A DNA stretch of 64,000 nt from Bilifractor porci (GTDB lineage Bacteria > Bacillota > Clostridia > Lachnospirales > Lachnospiraceae), in the NCBI RefSeq assembly GCF_009696005.1, contig NZ_VUMV01000008.1, positions 1 through 64,000 of the forward strand, read 5' to 3'. Of this stretch, positions 16,422 through 25,800 are shown piece after piece. The notes below the pieces were generated by a model. It did not search any database, had not been told where the DNA came from, and worked only from the letters and a program-made list of their open reading frames with translations. The translations under genes were made by a program, and so were the position numbers. The number at the start of each line of letters is the position of its first letter. Positions within the stretch are counted from its first letter, which is position 1.

Positions 16422-16571
16422 TCAGAACCCATATCGGTCAAACAGTTTCTTTCTCAACGCCCGTTTCTTCACGGAATATCGGATATTGCCTATGATCAGC
16501 ATAAGTGCCCCGACAGCCGCAAGACCCGCTCCGCCAAAAAAAAGCAGCGTGCCTCTGGTAACGATTTCCAT
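16422..16571 (-). CDS. 49-residue single-TM microprotein of the T7SS operon
   Basis: This small ORF starts at ATG 16571, only three bases after the kinase stop codon, with GGAGG eight bases before the start, and stops at 16422. It encodes one hydrophobic helix (TLLFFGGAGLAAVGALMLII) followed by a strongly basic tail (KKRALRKKLFDRYGF), which predicts the C-terminus inside by the positive-inside rule. Its spacing and ribosome site are as good as those of any neighbour. The product could be an assembly or kinase-partner subunit; EssA-like small membrane proteins offer a loose analogy only. Confidence 0.75.
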   Translation of the reverse strand: MEIVTRGTLLFFGGAGLAAVGALMLIIGNIRYSVKKRALRKKLFDRYGF

Positions 16572-16574
16572 ATT

Positions 16575-18587
16575 TTAATCCTCCTTGTCCAGCCATCCGC
16601 CGGAACGCAGCGCATCCATCTGATTTCGCAGCTGCTGCATCAGGTCGCTGCCGGCATCACCGCCGTTATCCTCAGTCTTTTCATACAGCTTTTCCGCCTG
16701 CTCATCATACTGCTCAGCCTTGCTGTAGTCTCTGCTGCCCTCATCCTCGATTTTTCCCTGTCGTTCAATCTCGATCAGCGCCAGACGCATCGGTACCTCG
16801 TAACGATTTTTCCCCTCATCCGTACCGAAAAGTTTTTGGAGTACTTCTTCTGCCTCGTCGTACTCGCCGCGCATCTGACAGATCTGGCTCAGATTCATGT
16901 AGTCATTATAATCCGCTGCTGCCGTGTCCTCTGTCAGCGACCGGAAAATTCTCTCCGCGTCCTCTGCATATGGACTTTCCGATCCGCTACCTTCTGTATT
17001 CATCTCCAGCACATAGGCATTGCCAAGTGCCCGCTGAACTCTTCTCTGCCAGGATGGCTCTGTAAACTCTTTTTCCGCCTCCCGCAGTGTCTGGATGGCA
17101 TCCCCATAACTGCCGCGGCGCTCATAAACATCCGCCAGATCAATAATCGCCCGAAGTTTTATCTCTTCCTCGTCCTCATCTGCCTCCGCAACCACCTGCT
17201 GCAGTTTCCCGACTACAGCGGACAAGTCCTCCTTGCCATCAGACATACCGATCTCTGCGAGCACCAGGTCCAGATTAGCGCTGTTCAGGTCATAGGTATC
17301 CGCCTGCCCGGCAATCTTTTGTGCCTCATCCGCTCTGCCGCTTCTGGCCAGTGCAATGGCGTAATCCCGATAGCAGTCCGCATTTTTTATTCCCGCATCT
17401 GCGGCACAGGTAAAATAAGTGATCGCATTATCATAATCTTCCTGCTCAAAATAGGCCTCCGCCGCCAGATAACAGAGGTTTGCCGCACCATCCGGATCTC
17501 TGTTTAAAACCAGCCTGTATCTGCCGTCATTAAGCAGATTCTCTGCCTTTGTCTCGACTTCGTTATAGGCTCCCTGCTCCGCAAGGCTGCTGATCTCCGC
17601 ATACTTATCATGAAACTGCTCCTGTGTCAGAAAGTAATAGCCAAAGCCAGCGCTCATAATACCCAGGGTCATCAATACTGCTGCAAGGAAATTAAATCGC
17701 TTTCTGCTTCGCGTCAAACGAAGGTACTCTTCGTCCCGAAGCTTCATACTGTCCAGATCATTCAGCATCTCCGCCGCACTTTGAGGCCTCTGATCCGGGT
17801 TCTCCGAGAGCGCCCGGGTAAGTACGCCGCAAAGCTGGTTTGAATAGATGCAGTCCGTGTGCCATAGAGGCTTTCGGAGGCGCATGGTATCCTTCTCGCG
17901 GACAGTGGGTCTTTCACCTGTCATCAGAGAATAGAAACTGGCCGCCAGACTGAACAGGTCCGAGCGTGCATCGAGATGCACATCAAAATACCGGCCGCCG
18001 GTAGAGTACAGGCGGATGCGGTGCATCAGCTCGGGAGAGGCATATCCCTTGGAATACCCCTCAATATCCCTCTCTCCATAGTCATTGGAGGAGATATTGA
18101 AATCAATCAGGCAGGCATCCCCGTCTGCGGAAATCATAATGTTGTTCGGCTTGATATCGTTATGAATGACCGGGGGCGCCTGCGTATGTATGTAGTCCAG
18201 TGCCTCCAGGATCTGGTGCATCCATTTAATGACCTGCGGCTCCTCAAATTTCACCTGCCGGTCAATATAGTCCTGCATCGTATTTCCATCGATATAGTCA
18301 ATAACGGTGTAAACATCTCCGCCTTCCTGGATAAAATCATAGACCTGCGGAATATACCGATGATGCAGCTTTTTGAGGATGTCTACTTCCCGCCGCTCAT
18401 TGATGTTGCCGACATATTTATCCTTAATTCTCTTAATGACCACATATTTCTGAAGATTCAGGTGCCAGGCAAGATAGACGGAACCGCCCGCCCCCTCACC
18501 GATTGGCCGCTTTATCTCATAGGTATTGTGAATTACAGCCCCTTCCCTGATCGCCGTCATACGCATTCTCCCCGCTGTCTGCCACAT
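16575..18587 (-). CDS. Transmembrane Ser/Thr protein kinase with external TPR region
   Basis: A 670-residue protein; ATG 18560 (GGGGAGA site) is an alternative start. Residues 22-285 form a Hanks-type kinase: glycine loop GEGAGGSVYLA (30-40), catalytic Lys in VVIKRI (52), alpha-C Glu in RREVDI, catalytic loop HNDIKPNN (142-149) and the metal loop DFN (162-164) in place of DFG, then GYASPE. One membrane helix (298-320) is followed by an external region of TPR-like repeats (320-670). Kinase, single helix and helical outer domain repeat the architecture of the T7SS pseudokinase EssB/YukC, but here catalytic residues are kept. Likely phosphorylates T7SS partners carrying Thr-Val-Leu motifs. Confidence 0.85.
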   Translation of the reverse strand: MWQTAGRMRMTAIREGAVIHNTYEIKRPIGEGAGGSVYLAWHLNLQKYVVIKRIKDKYVGNINERREVDILKKLHHRYIPQVYDFIQEGGDVYTVIDYIDGNTMQDYIDRQVKFEEPQVIKWMHQILEALDYIHTQAPPVIHNDIKPNNIMISADGDACLIDFNISSNDYGERDIEGYSKGYASPELMHRIRLYSTGGRYFDVHLDARSDLFSLAASFYSLMTGERPTVREKDTMRLRKPLWHTDCIYSNQLCGVLTRALSENPDQRPQSAAEMLNDLDSMKLRDEEYLRLTRSRKRFNFLAAVLMTLGIMSAGFGYYFLTQEQFHDKYAEISSLAEQGAYNEVETKAENLLNDGRYRLVLNRDPDGAANLCYLAAEAYFEQEDYDNAITYFTCAADAGIKNADCYRDYAIALARSGRADEAQKIAGQADTYDLNSANLDLVLAEIGMSDGKEDLSAVVGKLQQVVAEADEDEEEIKLRAIIDLADVYERRGSYGDAIQTLREAEKEFTEPSWQRRVQRALGNAYVLEMNTEGSGSESPYAEDAERIFRSLTEDTAAADYNDYMNLSQICQMRGEYDEAEEVLQKLFGTDEGKNRYEVPMRLALIEIERQGKIEDEGSRDYSKAEQYDEQAEKLYEKTEDNGGDAGSDLMQQLRNQMDALRSGGWLDKED

Positions 18588-18622
18588 TATCTCCAGTCCT
18601 CCGCTTACCCGCCGGATAATTC

Positions 18623-18973
18623 CTAAAGCTTCAAGGCCTCACCCGCCAGAAGTCCTGGCGACACTCTGCGGATATATACTTTCGGGTAGACAATCTCCAC
18701 CTCAATATCCGCCGTAATCCTTTTTTCACACCGGATATAGTCCTCCCGGATCCTCTCCAGCGTTAAAATCATCTGCCGAAGTTTTTTTTCATTTTCCCTC
18801 AGTATCTTAATCTGATCTCCAAGCAGCGCAATATACGAATTCCCGGCTGCTGTTCTCTGAAGGCGGAACCGGATATCTTCCAGCTCCGCGGCAAGCCGAG
18901 TTGTTTTCCTTTGCAAGGTATTCAGATTTTCAATGATGTAGATGGAATTTCTGATATTAAAATACATTCTCAT
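18623..18973 (-). CDS. Coiled-coil protein of the T7SS operon
   Basis: A 116-residue product from ATG 18973 (or 114 from 18967, seven bases after AAGG); a longer frame to 19039 has no better site. It is mostly a long coiled coil (LNTLQRKTTRLAAELEDIRF, and ENEKKLRQMILTLERIRED) with a short beta-like C-terminal tail. There is no W-x-G and no membrane helix. It lies between EsaB and the kinase. Function is unknown; size and helicity resemble T7SS helical partners. Confidence 0.65.
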   Translation of the reverse strand: MRMYFNIRNSIYIIENLNTLQRKTTRLAAELEDIRFRLQRTAAGNSYIALLGDQIKILRENEKKLRQMILTLERIREDYIRCEKRITADIEVEIVYPKVYIRRVSPGLLAGEALKL

Positions 18974-19063
18974 ACCTTGTTGCCTGCTTTCTGTCCTTAT
19001 TATCGCAGACAGAAGATAAATACTTCCGTTTTCTGACAAGCGGTATCTTTTTCATGACAAACA

Positions 19064-19312
19064 TCATACCAGCAGCAGCCGAGTTCCATTTTCTATGCCA
19101 TATTCTGCCAGCTTTTTTTCCGGGTTCAGAATTTCCTGTGTATCCGCATTGCAAAGAAGGAAACTATTTGTCTGAAATCCGACCGGTTCCTGGAGTTTCT
19201 GACAGACCAGAGAAGCGAGCTCGTCAATGATCCCCGATATCGGAACCGTCTCATCCACCCGAAAGTTCATTGTCTCACCAAGCGCCGGAAAATCCACATC
19301 AATCAGTACCAT
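19064..19312 (-). CDS. esaB: EsaB/YukD-like ubiquitin-fold protein
   Basis: An 82-residue ubiquitin-like protein of the YukD/EsaB family: MVLIDVDFPALGETMNFRVD forms the first beta hairpin, LASLVCQKL the central helix, and the protein ends in NGTRLLLV. Members are cytosolic accessory subunits essential for T7SS in several Firmicutes. The start overlaps the end of the preceding 235-residue gene by 14 bases, showing tight translational coupling. Confidence 0.85.
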   Translation of the reverse strand: MVLIDVDFPALGETMNFRVDETVPISGIIDELASLVCQKLQEPVGFQTNSFLLCNADTQEILNPEKKLAEYGIENGTRLLLV

Positions 19313-20006
19313 CCTTTTTTTCTCCTGTCATCCGATTCAAAAGCTTCCCAAGCCGTTCTCTTCCGTAGGGAAAAGTCCTTCCCCTGTTTCCCTCTGCAGT
19401 AAAAACTGTATCGGTGATCTCATAACAAATGCCTGTCCTGCGGACACAAACCCGCTCATAGATAAGAGCTGTTCGCATATCCTCCACATCTGCTGCCAGA
19501 ATACAGGTCGAATCCCTGAAAAGCAGCTCCGGATCCTTGAGATCCGTATTTCCGGTATCTTCCGGCAGGCCTGTCTCCCTGTTCTCCTCCGCAATGGTCT
19601 CCTCCGGCAACTGTCCGTCTTCCTCAAGAAGTTCCGGAAGGTTCTTCCTCTCGCCAACGCAGAACCGGAAAAGATCCGATCCGATTCCCGCAGGTGTCAT
19701 ATCCACAACTGCATCTCCGGAGAGATACATGCAGTGAGGCGGCGCGCTCTTATCGGCATAGCTGATATGCAGAATTTTTGCAGAATTTCGTATGACAGCA
19801 AAGAGCTCCTGCATCTCCGGCACCGCCGTATACTGATCACAGCTCACATCAATCAGCCCCTTCTGCGCCAGTCCGAAAACCACCTCAACACTTTCGCGCC
19901 TGGAAAGCGGGTGCATATTTTCCGCAGACAGAAGGGCACAGGTTTCTACTCCTTCTTTTGCAGCCAGAACAAGAAATTCTTCTGTACTCAATACATATGT
20001 CTTCAA
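19299..20006 (-). CDS. T7SS-locus protein of unknown function, EspG-like pattern
   Basis: A 235-residue soluble protein without a recognised signature. The pattern of an N-terminal helix (TEEFLVLAAKEG), an ESVEVVFGLAQKGLI segment, and alternating strands with FRFCVGERKNLPELL in the middle recalls the layout of mycobacterial EspG chaperones, which bind WXG/PE-PPE substrates. This is a weak, fold-level guess. An acidic insert (about 138-165) interrupts it. The frame overlaps EsaB by 14 bases and the LytTR gene by four bases, so it is an integral operon member. Confidence 0.6.
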   Translation of the reverse strand: MKTYVLSTEEFLVLAAKEGVETCALLSAENMHPLSRRESVEVVFGLAQKGLIDVSCDQYTAVPEMQELFAVIRNSAKILHISYADKSAPPHCMYLSGDAVVDMTPAGIGSDLFRFCVGERKNLPELLEEDGQLPEETIAEENRETGLPEDTGNTDLKDPELLFRDSTCILAADVEDMRTALIYERVCVRRTGICYEITDTVFTAEGNRGRTFPYGRERLGKLLNRMTGEKKDGTD

Positions 20007-20725
20007 TAGGAACTCCCTCGCAGAGACTTAAAAGCGAACCGATAGCTTCTGGAAAGAGGGATGACTGATCCATCCCTGAGGAAAATGCGGTTTTCACTCA
20101 AGCGGATATAGTCAATCATTTTCCGGTTCACAATGAAACTTCGATGACATCGCATAAACTGATCTGGCAGCTTCTCTGCCAGCCTGTCAATCGTATCGTA
20201 GGTATCGTATTCCCTGGCACCGACCCGAATATAGATTTTTTTCTGTCTTGCCTCAAAATACGTAATCTTTTGGATCGGCAGAAACGTCTTTCCCTCTCTG
20301 GTCTCCACGACATACTCCGTGCCGGCATCTCCCGACCTGGCATCCGTAAACGCATGGATGAAATCGTGAATGGTCTTTTTCATCATTTCTTCCGTAACCG
20401 GACGGAGCAGAAGGGAAGAAGCCTGAATCGAAGGCTTCAGGTACTCAAGCGGGGACATCTTGCTGTCCGCAATTACCATAATCGCGCTCTCCCGATACCG
20501 GGACCGCACCTCCTCCGCCCGTTTCGTTCCTCCCTCCCCTGTGATGTCCAGACAGGAGATATCCAGCACCGGAAAAGCATCTTCCGCCTCCAGCACTTTT
20601 CCGAAATCCGAGGTGAAGAGCCATTTCCACTCATCATCACCGGCAAGGGCAGCCTCGTCATGCATCGTGTGCTCAATCCTGTTTAATTCCTCTTTCTGTC
20701 CGTCAAAATTGATACTGTAGATCAT
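20003..20725 (-). CDS. LytTR-family DNA-binding regulator
   Basis: A 240-residue regulator. Residues 1-130 look like a degenerate receiver domain (LDISCLDITGEGGTKRAEEV in place of the usual D-x-x-M-P). Residues 140-238 form a LytTR DNA-binding domain, with EYVVETREGKTFLPIQKITYFEARQKK and the diagnostic FMRCHRSFIVNRKMIDYI. LytTR proteins bind paired 9-10 bp direct repeats. The gene sits between essC and the EspG-like gene, so it probably autoregulates the T7SS operon. No kinase partner of the LytS/AgrC type is nearby. Confidence 0.88.
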   Translation of the reverse strand: MIYSINFDGQKEELNRIEHTMHDEAALAGDDEWKWLFTSDFGKVLEAEDAFPVLDISCLDITGEGGTKRAEEVRSRYRESAIMVIADSKMSPLEYLKPSIQASSLLLRPVTEEMMKKTIHDFIHAFTDARSGDAGTEYVVETREGKTFLPIQKITYFEARQKKIYIRVGAREYDTYDTIDRLAEKLPDQFMRCHRSFIVNRKMIDYIRLSENRIFLRDGSVIPLSRSYRFAFKSLRGSSY

Positions 20726-20766
20726 CTGCTCCTGTTTTCTCTTTCCATTATCAGGTTTCTTGGCGA

Positions 20767-23700
20767 TTATTTGCCGGCAAGCGGAACAACAACTTTTTCC
20801 GTTCCCTTTTCTTCCTCATAACTATCTGATGGCAGATAACCAATCCCCGGCTGCTCCTTTTTCCCTTGTTTAAGATATGGCACAAAGTCAAACCGGAACA
20901 AATTCTGCCGGTCCAGTGCGCCGCCGAAATGAATGCCATGGTGATCCCGCAGCATAAAATCGCAGAGATCTCCGGCAGGAAGGTTCTCTCCCGGATCGAC
21001 GCAGCTGAAGAAATAGATATTGTGAAGCACTCCTTTGTCTGTGATATTCTCCAGATACCCCTGCAGGTCGGGCTGATCCTCCGCCGGGTAAAGCACCATA
21101 TTTAGAAAATCAGTCAAATTATCAATGAACCAGAAGATCGGTGTAAACTGCTGCTGCCGCGCAAACACCGCCTCCTGATCCAACCCCTCTGCCCACGCTT
21201 CTTTTCGTGACACGCTCCGCTCCCGGACTTTTCCCGCCATCTCCACAAGCGTCTCTGTCAGCTCCTGTGGCGTCTGAATCAGTTTTGTTCCGTACTGCCC
21301 GGCAAAAGCAGATAGCGCGCCTGTCGTGTCAAAAATATGAATCTCACCCTTCTTCTCCGCCGCGACGCGGATCATCAGCTTCAGAAGATTTGTCTTTCCT
21401 GTGCGATGGGCGCCGGATATCGTGTAACAAAATGTCTGGGTCATCGGTATCGAATATATTTCTGCGCTCTCCTTATCGTAACCGATTGGAAACCACCTCG
21501 GATCCCGCATTGTCTCCTGCACTTCCGGAAGCCCCATAAAAACAGACTCCACCGGCTTTTCAGGGATTTCCGGAATCCGGCGCGCGGCAGGTTTTTCGCA
21601 GTGTTCTGCCATGTCCCGGCAGATCTTGTCCAGGACTACAATTCTGTCATAATCATCCTTTGCTTCCATGGCAACCGCTGTCTGGAATTCAAGAACTCTC
21701 TCCCCCTCCGAAATCAGGCCTCTCCCCCTGCATCCTGCCTCCGGAAGGACATCCAGCTTCATGGTGTGCAGAACATCCGTGTAGGCAAAACGATCCGGCA
21801 GCTCCAGACATATGCTGCTGCGCAAATTATCCGCAATGGAACGCTCTATTCCATCTCCGCCAAAACCGGAGGCTGTGATAACCAGATAGATGCCGTAGCT
21901 GGTTCCATCCCTGGATATCCGCGTAAGTCTTTCGGTGTATGCACCGTCCGTCTTTTCCTTAAAGCTCCCGTACTGATCAATGACAATGACAATCGCCGGA
22001 AGCGTGACCTGTTTATTTTTCTTTATGAACTGTTCGTAACTGCCCCCCTTGAGCAGATGCTTTCTTTCCTCCATGATCTTTCCGACCATGTGGAAAAATT
22101 TCACAATCCGCTCCGGGGTATCCTCATTCATAATGCCGCCGACTTGTGGCGCATGGGCGAAGGCATCCAGCATATGGCTGCTGAAATCAATCAGGTACAG
22201 ATTCAGCCACCCCGGATCGTAACGGCTGATCAGTGACCAGACCAGGGTCTGCGCGAAAATGCTCTTGCCGCTGGCGACCGAACCGATTACTGCCAGTCCT
22301 CCGTTTGCTCCCAGATTGACCTCTGCCGGGAACTGCGCCTGGTTCACCGGGTCATCCGCCAGACCAATCTGTGCCGCAAGGCTCCAACGGTTCTTTGGTT
22401 TCCAGGCACCGTCCGCATAAGACACAGCTTCATGGCCCTCAAGCTGGTCCAGGTAAAGCTCCGTCGGAAGAACCGGAAGCCAGAGCATATAGTTATTGGT
22501 GTAATTCTTCTTTTTTGCGGTTTCCGCAAGATAGCTGACTACAGCCTCCAGCTGTGTCATCCTCTTCTGCTCCGGAAGCTTCACACCGCTCTGGACAGAA
22601 AGCCGCAGAATCCTGTCCGCCCGATCCGCCGCACTGCTCCCGCCCGACACCCGTCTGTCCCCGCAGAGGTGGATGAGATCCATCAGTCTGCGCAGATTGA
22701 ATTCCGTCTTCGGATAGTCAACCGCCTGCCTCTCCAGATCTGCAAAGACAGCTTCGCAGATAATTTCGGTCATCTCCTGGGAATGTGCTGTCTCTTCCGC
22801 TGTGACTCCCGCGGCGGTCTGCGCCGTATCAATTGCAGTGAGCAGCCGGGCAATCCACTTCTTTTTCTGTTCTTCCTGGCGGACAATTTTCATACGGTTT
22901 CCGGTCATGGACGTCTTTCCTGTCATTGTCAGCATCTGAACAATCTCTGACTTCTGCCCCTCGTCCGCCTCATAGGGAGCCCCGCTCCAGCCGGTCTGGA
23001 AGAGTTCGTAGAGTTCATCGCTGCCTACCTGCAGATATCCGCGCCCCGTCTGTGTGATATAGGCAGCATCCGGCTTATGCAGCATGTCCTGTGAATCCTG
23101 CCTGTCCTGCACGCGCAGGCAGAGGCGAAACTTCGCGTTCGACCAGATATTATCATCCACGGTACCTGCCGGCTTCTGCGTAGAGAGAATCAGATGGACA
23201 CCGAGGCTCCGGCCGACCTGCGCGACAGAAATAAGTTCCTGCATAAAATCAGGTTCTTCCCGCTTCAGCTCTGCAAACTCATCAATAATAAGGAAGAGAT
23301 GCGGGATGGGAACGGATGTCTCTTTGTTTTTGTACAATTTCGTGTACTGATTAATATTGTTGACGCCATTTTCATTAAAAATCTTCTGCCGCCTCTGGTT
23401 CTCGGATTTAATGGATATCATCGCCCGGTGAACCTGGTTGCCGGAAAGGTTGGAGATAGACCCCATCATGTGGGGCAGCTTTGTGAAGAGGTTCGCCATA
23501 CCTCCGCCTTTATAATCAATGATAAAAAATCCCACATCATCCGGGCTGAAGTTAACTGCAAGGGACAGAATATAGGTCTGCAGTGTCTCGGACTTTCCGG
23601 ACCCGGTTGTTCCGGCAATCAGTCCGTGGGGACCATGATACTTTTCATGCGCGTCCAGATAACAGGGCGCCCCGCCTCCTGTCTCTCCGATCAGCGCCTT

Positions 23701-25764
23701 CATAGACTCATAGGATCGGTTCTTCACCCATCGGTTTTCCACATTCAGCTCGGACAGCCTGCGTACATGGTACATATCCAGAAATGTCAGGGATGCCGGA
23801 AGATCTCCGCTGCGCTCCGTCTCAGTTACCCGGATATTAGCCAGTTTTTTAACAAATTTTTCAAACTCCTCATTTCCGATCCTGTCAAAGTCAATATGCT
23901 GATAATCCAGCGCACTGGTCCCGACGGTATAAAAACCGGAATAATTCGCGTCATTTTCTATGATAAAATCGCAGGTGTTTGGAAGCTCATCATAGCCGCT
24001 GGCAAGGAGGACCGTTGTCATCCCGTATCTCGGCTCCGGATTCAGGATATATCTGGAAATCAGCTCTCCCGCGAGCAGGGACAGATCTGTCACAAAAAGC
24101 ACATAATACGGTCTCTGTACCGCCTTTGTCTCCTTCTCCTCTATCCGCTGGCGGATCACCTGGGCAAGCTCGTAGAAAACATCCGCGGCATCCGTCCTGT
24201 TATCCGCCACAAAGCGAGTCTTCCGATCCTCACTCCAGACATGGGGCAGCCACTTGACCCCGTCCAGTGTCTGTTTTTCGATCTGTTTTTCCTGATTGTA
24301 GACAAGTCCGATTTTTACATCCAGATAACTATTGTTTGCCGCAATCTGGGTGATCAGAAGTCGGGCAATCTGATAGGCATTCTGCTTGTCCGTACCGCCA
24401 AGAACACCGATCAGCTGGTGTTCCAGAAGATCCACGCCTACCGGAACTTCTGTCAGCATCTCATACTTTTTACGTATCTGCCCCGGTCCATCCTCCAGTG
24501 GATCCCTGTAAACTTCAAAATGCCGCTGTGGAATGCGGATTTCTGACTGAAAGGGAATTGTGCCGTTTCCCAGCCGTTCATAGAGAAAATCCGCCTGCGT
24601 GACATTTCTCCCCCAGAGCTTCAGAGAATCTCTGACATCCGCGTATCGGCTGCAAGCGGCAGCCGAGGGGTACATATCCCGGAGTGCCTGTCTGTTATAA
24701 TCATATTTCTGCTGGATATCCTTATCCTTTGCCTCCAGATAGGCAGAATAGGCACCTTTCCGGTTGGCCTCCTCCTGAGCTGCATGTTTTCTGCCGTTTT
24801 TCAGATTGACAAATGCCCAGATACTCCCGATCATCGCGGCGGAAACTGCGGTGACCAGTCCGGTGTACATAAAGATGGAATTCTGCTCCGCAGAGGCACT
24901 CCCCAGAATCGCCATACCGCTTCCGATGATCATGGGAATGGCCATCGTGAGAGATGGACCGACCGTCTCAAGAATCGTCCTCTTTTCCTCCTGCGCCCTG
25001 GCTGGTGCCGCCTCAATCGCAATCGGATCTGTGCCAATCCGGATTATGTTACGGGGCGCACGGCGAAATTCACGTGTTCCGGGGCGATAGTAGGCCGGAT
25101 ATCCAGCCTCTGCCATGTGGGCAAAAAATTCATCCGCTCCCATGACGTGCAGACGCTGTCCGTTGATCTTCGCCCCATAACTCATATCGAGGGCGAGCAT
25201 CGTTCCCAGCCAGATGATTTTCATTCCAAACAGGTTGATCACATCACCAAAATGAAGCTTCTGTACCTTTTCACTTCGAATGGAATTTACATAGATGCCA
25301 TTCCGGCTTGTATCGCGCAGCACACAGCCGCCCGCGCTGAATTCAAGCGTCAGGTGCTCTCTGGAGATCAGCCGCATAACATCTACAGCGATATCGCACT
25401 TCTCGCTCTTACCTATCGTCAGGCTGCGGATTCCCCGCAAATCTATTTTTGTATAGGGCACAAAAGGATGAAGAATCTGGCGGATGACGATCGTCGCGAC
25501 AATCGTGCCGTCAACCTGAAGATCCAGAATGTCATTGAAATGAATATCCCTTCCGGTCCAATCCTGCTGTCCGCAGAGAATCCTGTAACCGGGATCGGGA
25601 AGAAACTGCCAGACTCCGCCATGACTTTCCAGTTTTACAGAAACGTCTTCCCGAAGCCCGAAAATATCCCTGTAGAAATTTATTGATGCCTCTGTATGAT
25701 CGGCAGCAGACAGAATACTATCCAGATATGCCTTTCCACTGTAAGCAGACAGTAAGATACTCAC
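20767..25764 (-). CDS. essC: T7SS motor ATPase EssC (FHA + three FtsK/SpoIIIE domains)
   Basis: A 1665-residue membrane ATPase. The N-terminal cytoplasmic part (about 1-210) has an FHA-type domain with SREHLTLE and RNGIYVN. Two membrane helices follow (about 272-318). Three FtsK-like domains come next, with P-loops GTTGSGKSE (about 718), GSVASGKS (about 1160) and GAHRTGKT (about 1450). Only the first has a full Walker B (LFLIIDEF); the others end in IDQY and IDNL, consistent with a single active ATPase and two regulatory, substrate-binding domains as in EccC. It is the central pore motor that recognises WXG100 substrates. FHA binding to phosphothreonine suits the kinase in the same operon. 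Confidence 0.97.
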   Translation of the reverse strand: MSILLSAYSGKAYLDSILSAADHTEASINFYRDIFGLREDVSVKLESHGGVWQFLPDPGYRILCGQQDWTGRDIHFNDILDLQVDGTIVATIVIRQILHPFVPYTKIDLRGIRSLTIGKSEKCDIAVDVMRLISREHLTLEFSAGGCVLRDTSRNGIYVNSIRSEKVQKLHFGDVINLFGMKIIWLGTMLALDMSYGAKINGQRLHVMGADEFFAHMAEAGYPAYYRPGTREFRRAPRNIIRIGTDPIAIEAAPARAQEEKRTILETVGPSLTMAIPMIIGSGMAILGSASAEQNSIFMYTGLVTAVSAAMIGSIWAFVNLKNGRKHAAQEEANRKGAYSAYLEAKDKDIQQKYDYNRQALRDMYPSAAACSRYADVRDSLKLWGRNVTQADFLYERLGNGTIPFQSEIRIPQRHFEVYRDPLEDGPGQIRKKYEMLTEVPVGVDLLEHQLIGVLGGTDKQNAYQIARLLITQIAANNSYLDVKIGLVYNQEKQIEKQTLDGVKWLPHVWSEDRKTRFVADNRTDAADVFYELAQVIRQRIEEKETKAVQRPYYVLFVTDLSLLAGELISRYILNPEPRYGMTTVLLASGYDELPNTCDFIIENDANYSGFYTVGTSALDYQHIDFDRIGNEEFEKFVKKLANIRVTETERSGDLPASLTFLDMYHVRRLSELNVENRWVKNRSYESMKALIGETGGGAPCYLDAHEKYHGPHGLIAGTTGSGKSETLQTYILSLAVNFSPDDVGFFIIDYKGGGMANLFTKLPHMMGSISNLSGNQVHRAMISIKSENQRRQKIFNENGVNNINQYTKLYKNKETSVPIPHLFLIIDEFAELKREEPDFMQELISVAQVGRSLGVHLILSTQKPAGTVDDNIWSNAKFRLCLRVQDRQDSQDMLHKPDAAYITQTGRGYLQVGSDELYELFQTGWSGAPYEADEGQKSEIVQMLTMTGKTSMTGNRMKIVRQEEQKKKWIARLLTAIDTAQTAAGVTAEETAHSQEMTEIICEAVFADLERQAVDYPKTEFNLRRLMDLIHLCGDRRVSGGSSAADRADRILRLSVQSGVKLPEQKRMTQLEAVVSYLAETAKKKNYTNNYMLWLPVLPTELYLDQLEGHEAVSYADGAWKPKNRWSLAAQIGLADDPVNQAQFPAEVNLGANGGLAVIGSVASGKSIFAQTLVWSLISRYDPGWLNLYLIDFSSHMLDAFAHAPQVGGIMNEDTPERIVKFFHMVGKIMEERKHLLKGGSYEQFIKKNKQVTLPAIVIVIDQYGSFKEKTDGAYTERLTRISRDGTSYGIYLVITASGFGGDGIERSIADNLRSSICLELPDRFAYTDVLHTMKLDVLPEAGCRGRGLISEGERVLEFQTAVAMEAKDDYDRIVVLDKICRDMAEHCEKPAARRIPEIPEKPVESVFMGLPEVQETMRDPRWFPIGYDKESAEIYSIPMTQTFCYTISGAHRTGKTNLLKLMIRVAAEKKGEIHIFDTTGALSAFAGQYGTKLIQTPQELTETLVEMAGKVRERSVSRKEAWAEGLDQEAVFARQQQFTPIFWFIDNLTDFLNMVLYPAEDQPDLQGYLENITDKGVLHNIYFFSCVDPGENLPAGDLCDFMLRDHHGIHFGGALDRQNLFRFDFVPYLKQGKKEQPGIGYLPSDSYEEEKGTEKVVVPLAGK

Positions 25765-25800
25765 CCTGCATCCCCCAATTCATTTTAATCATGCTTTATT

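Noticed and set aside
20144-20686. Long plus-strand ORFs opposite the LytTR and EssC genes
   Set aside because: They are antisense shadows: no ribosome site, odd composition rich in His/Arg/Pro, and no family resemblance.
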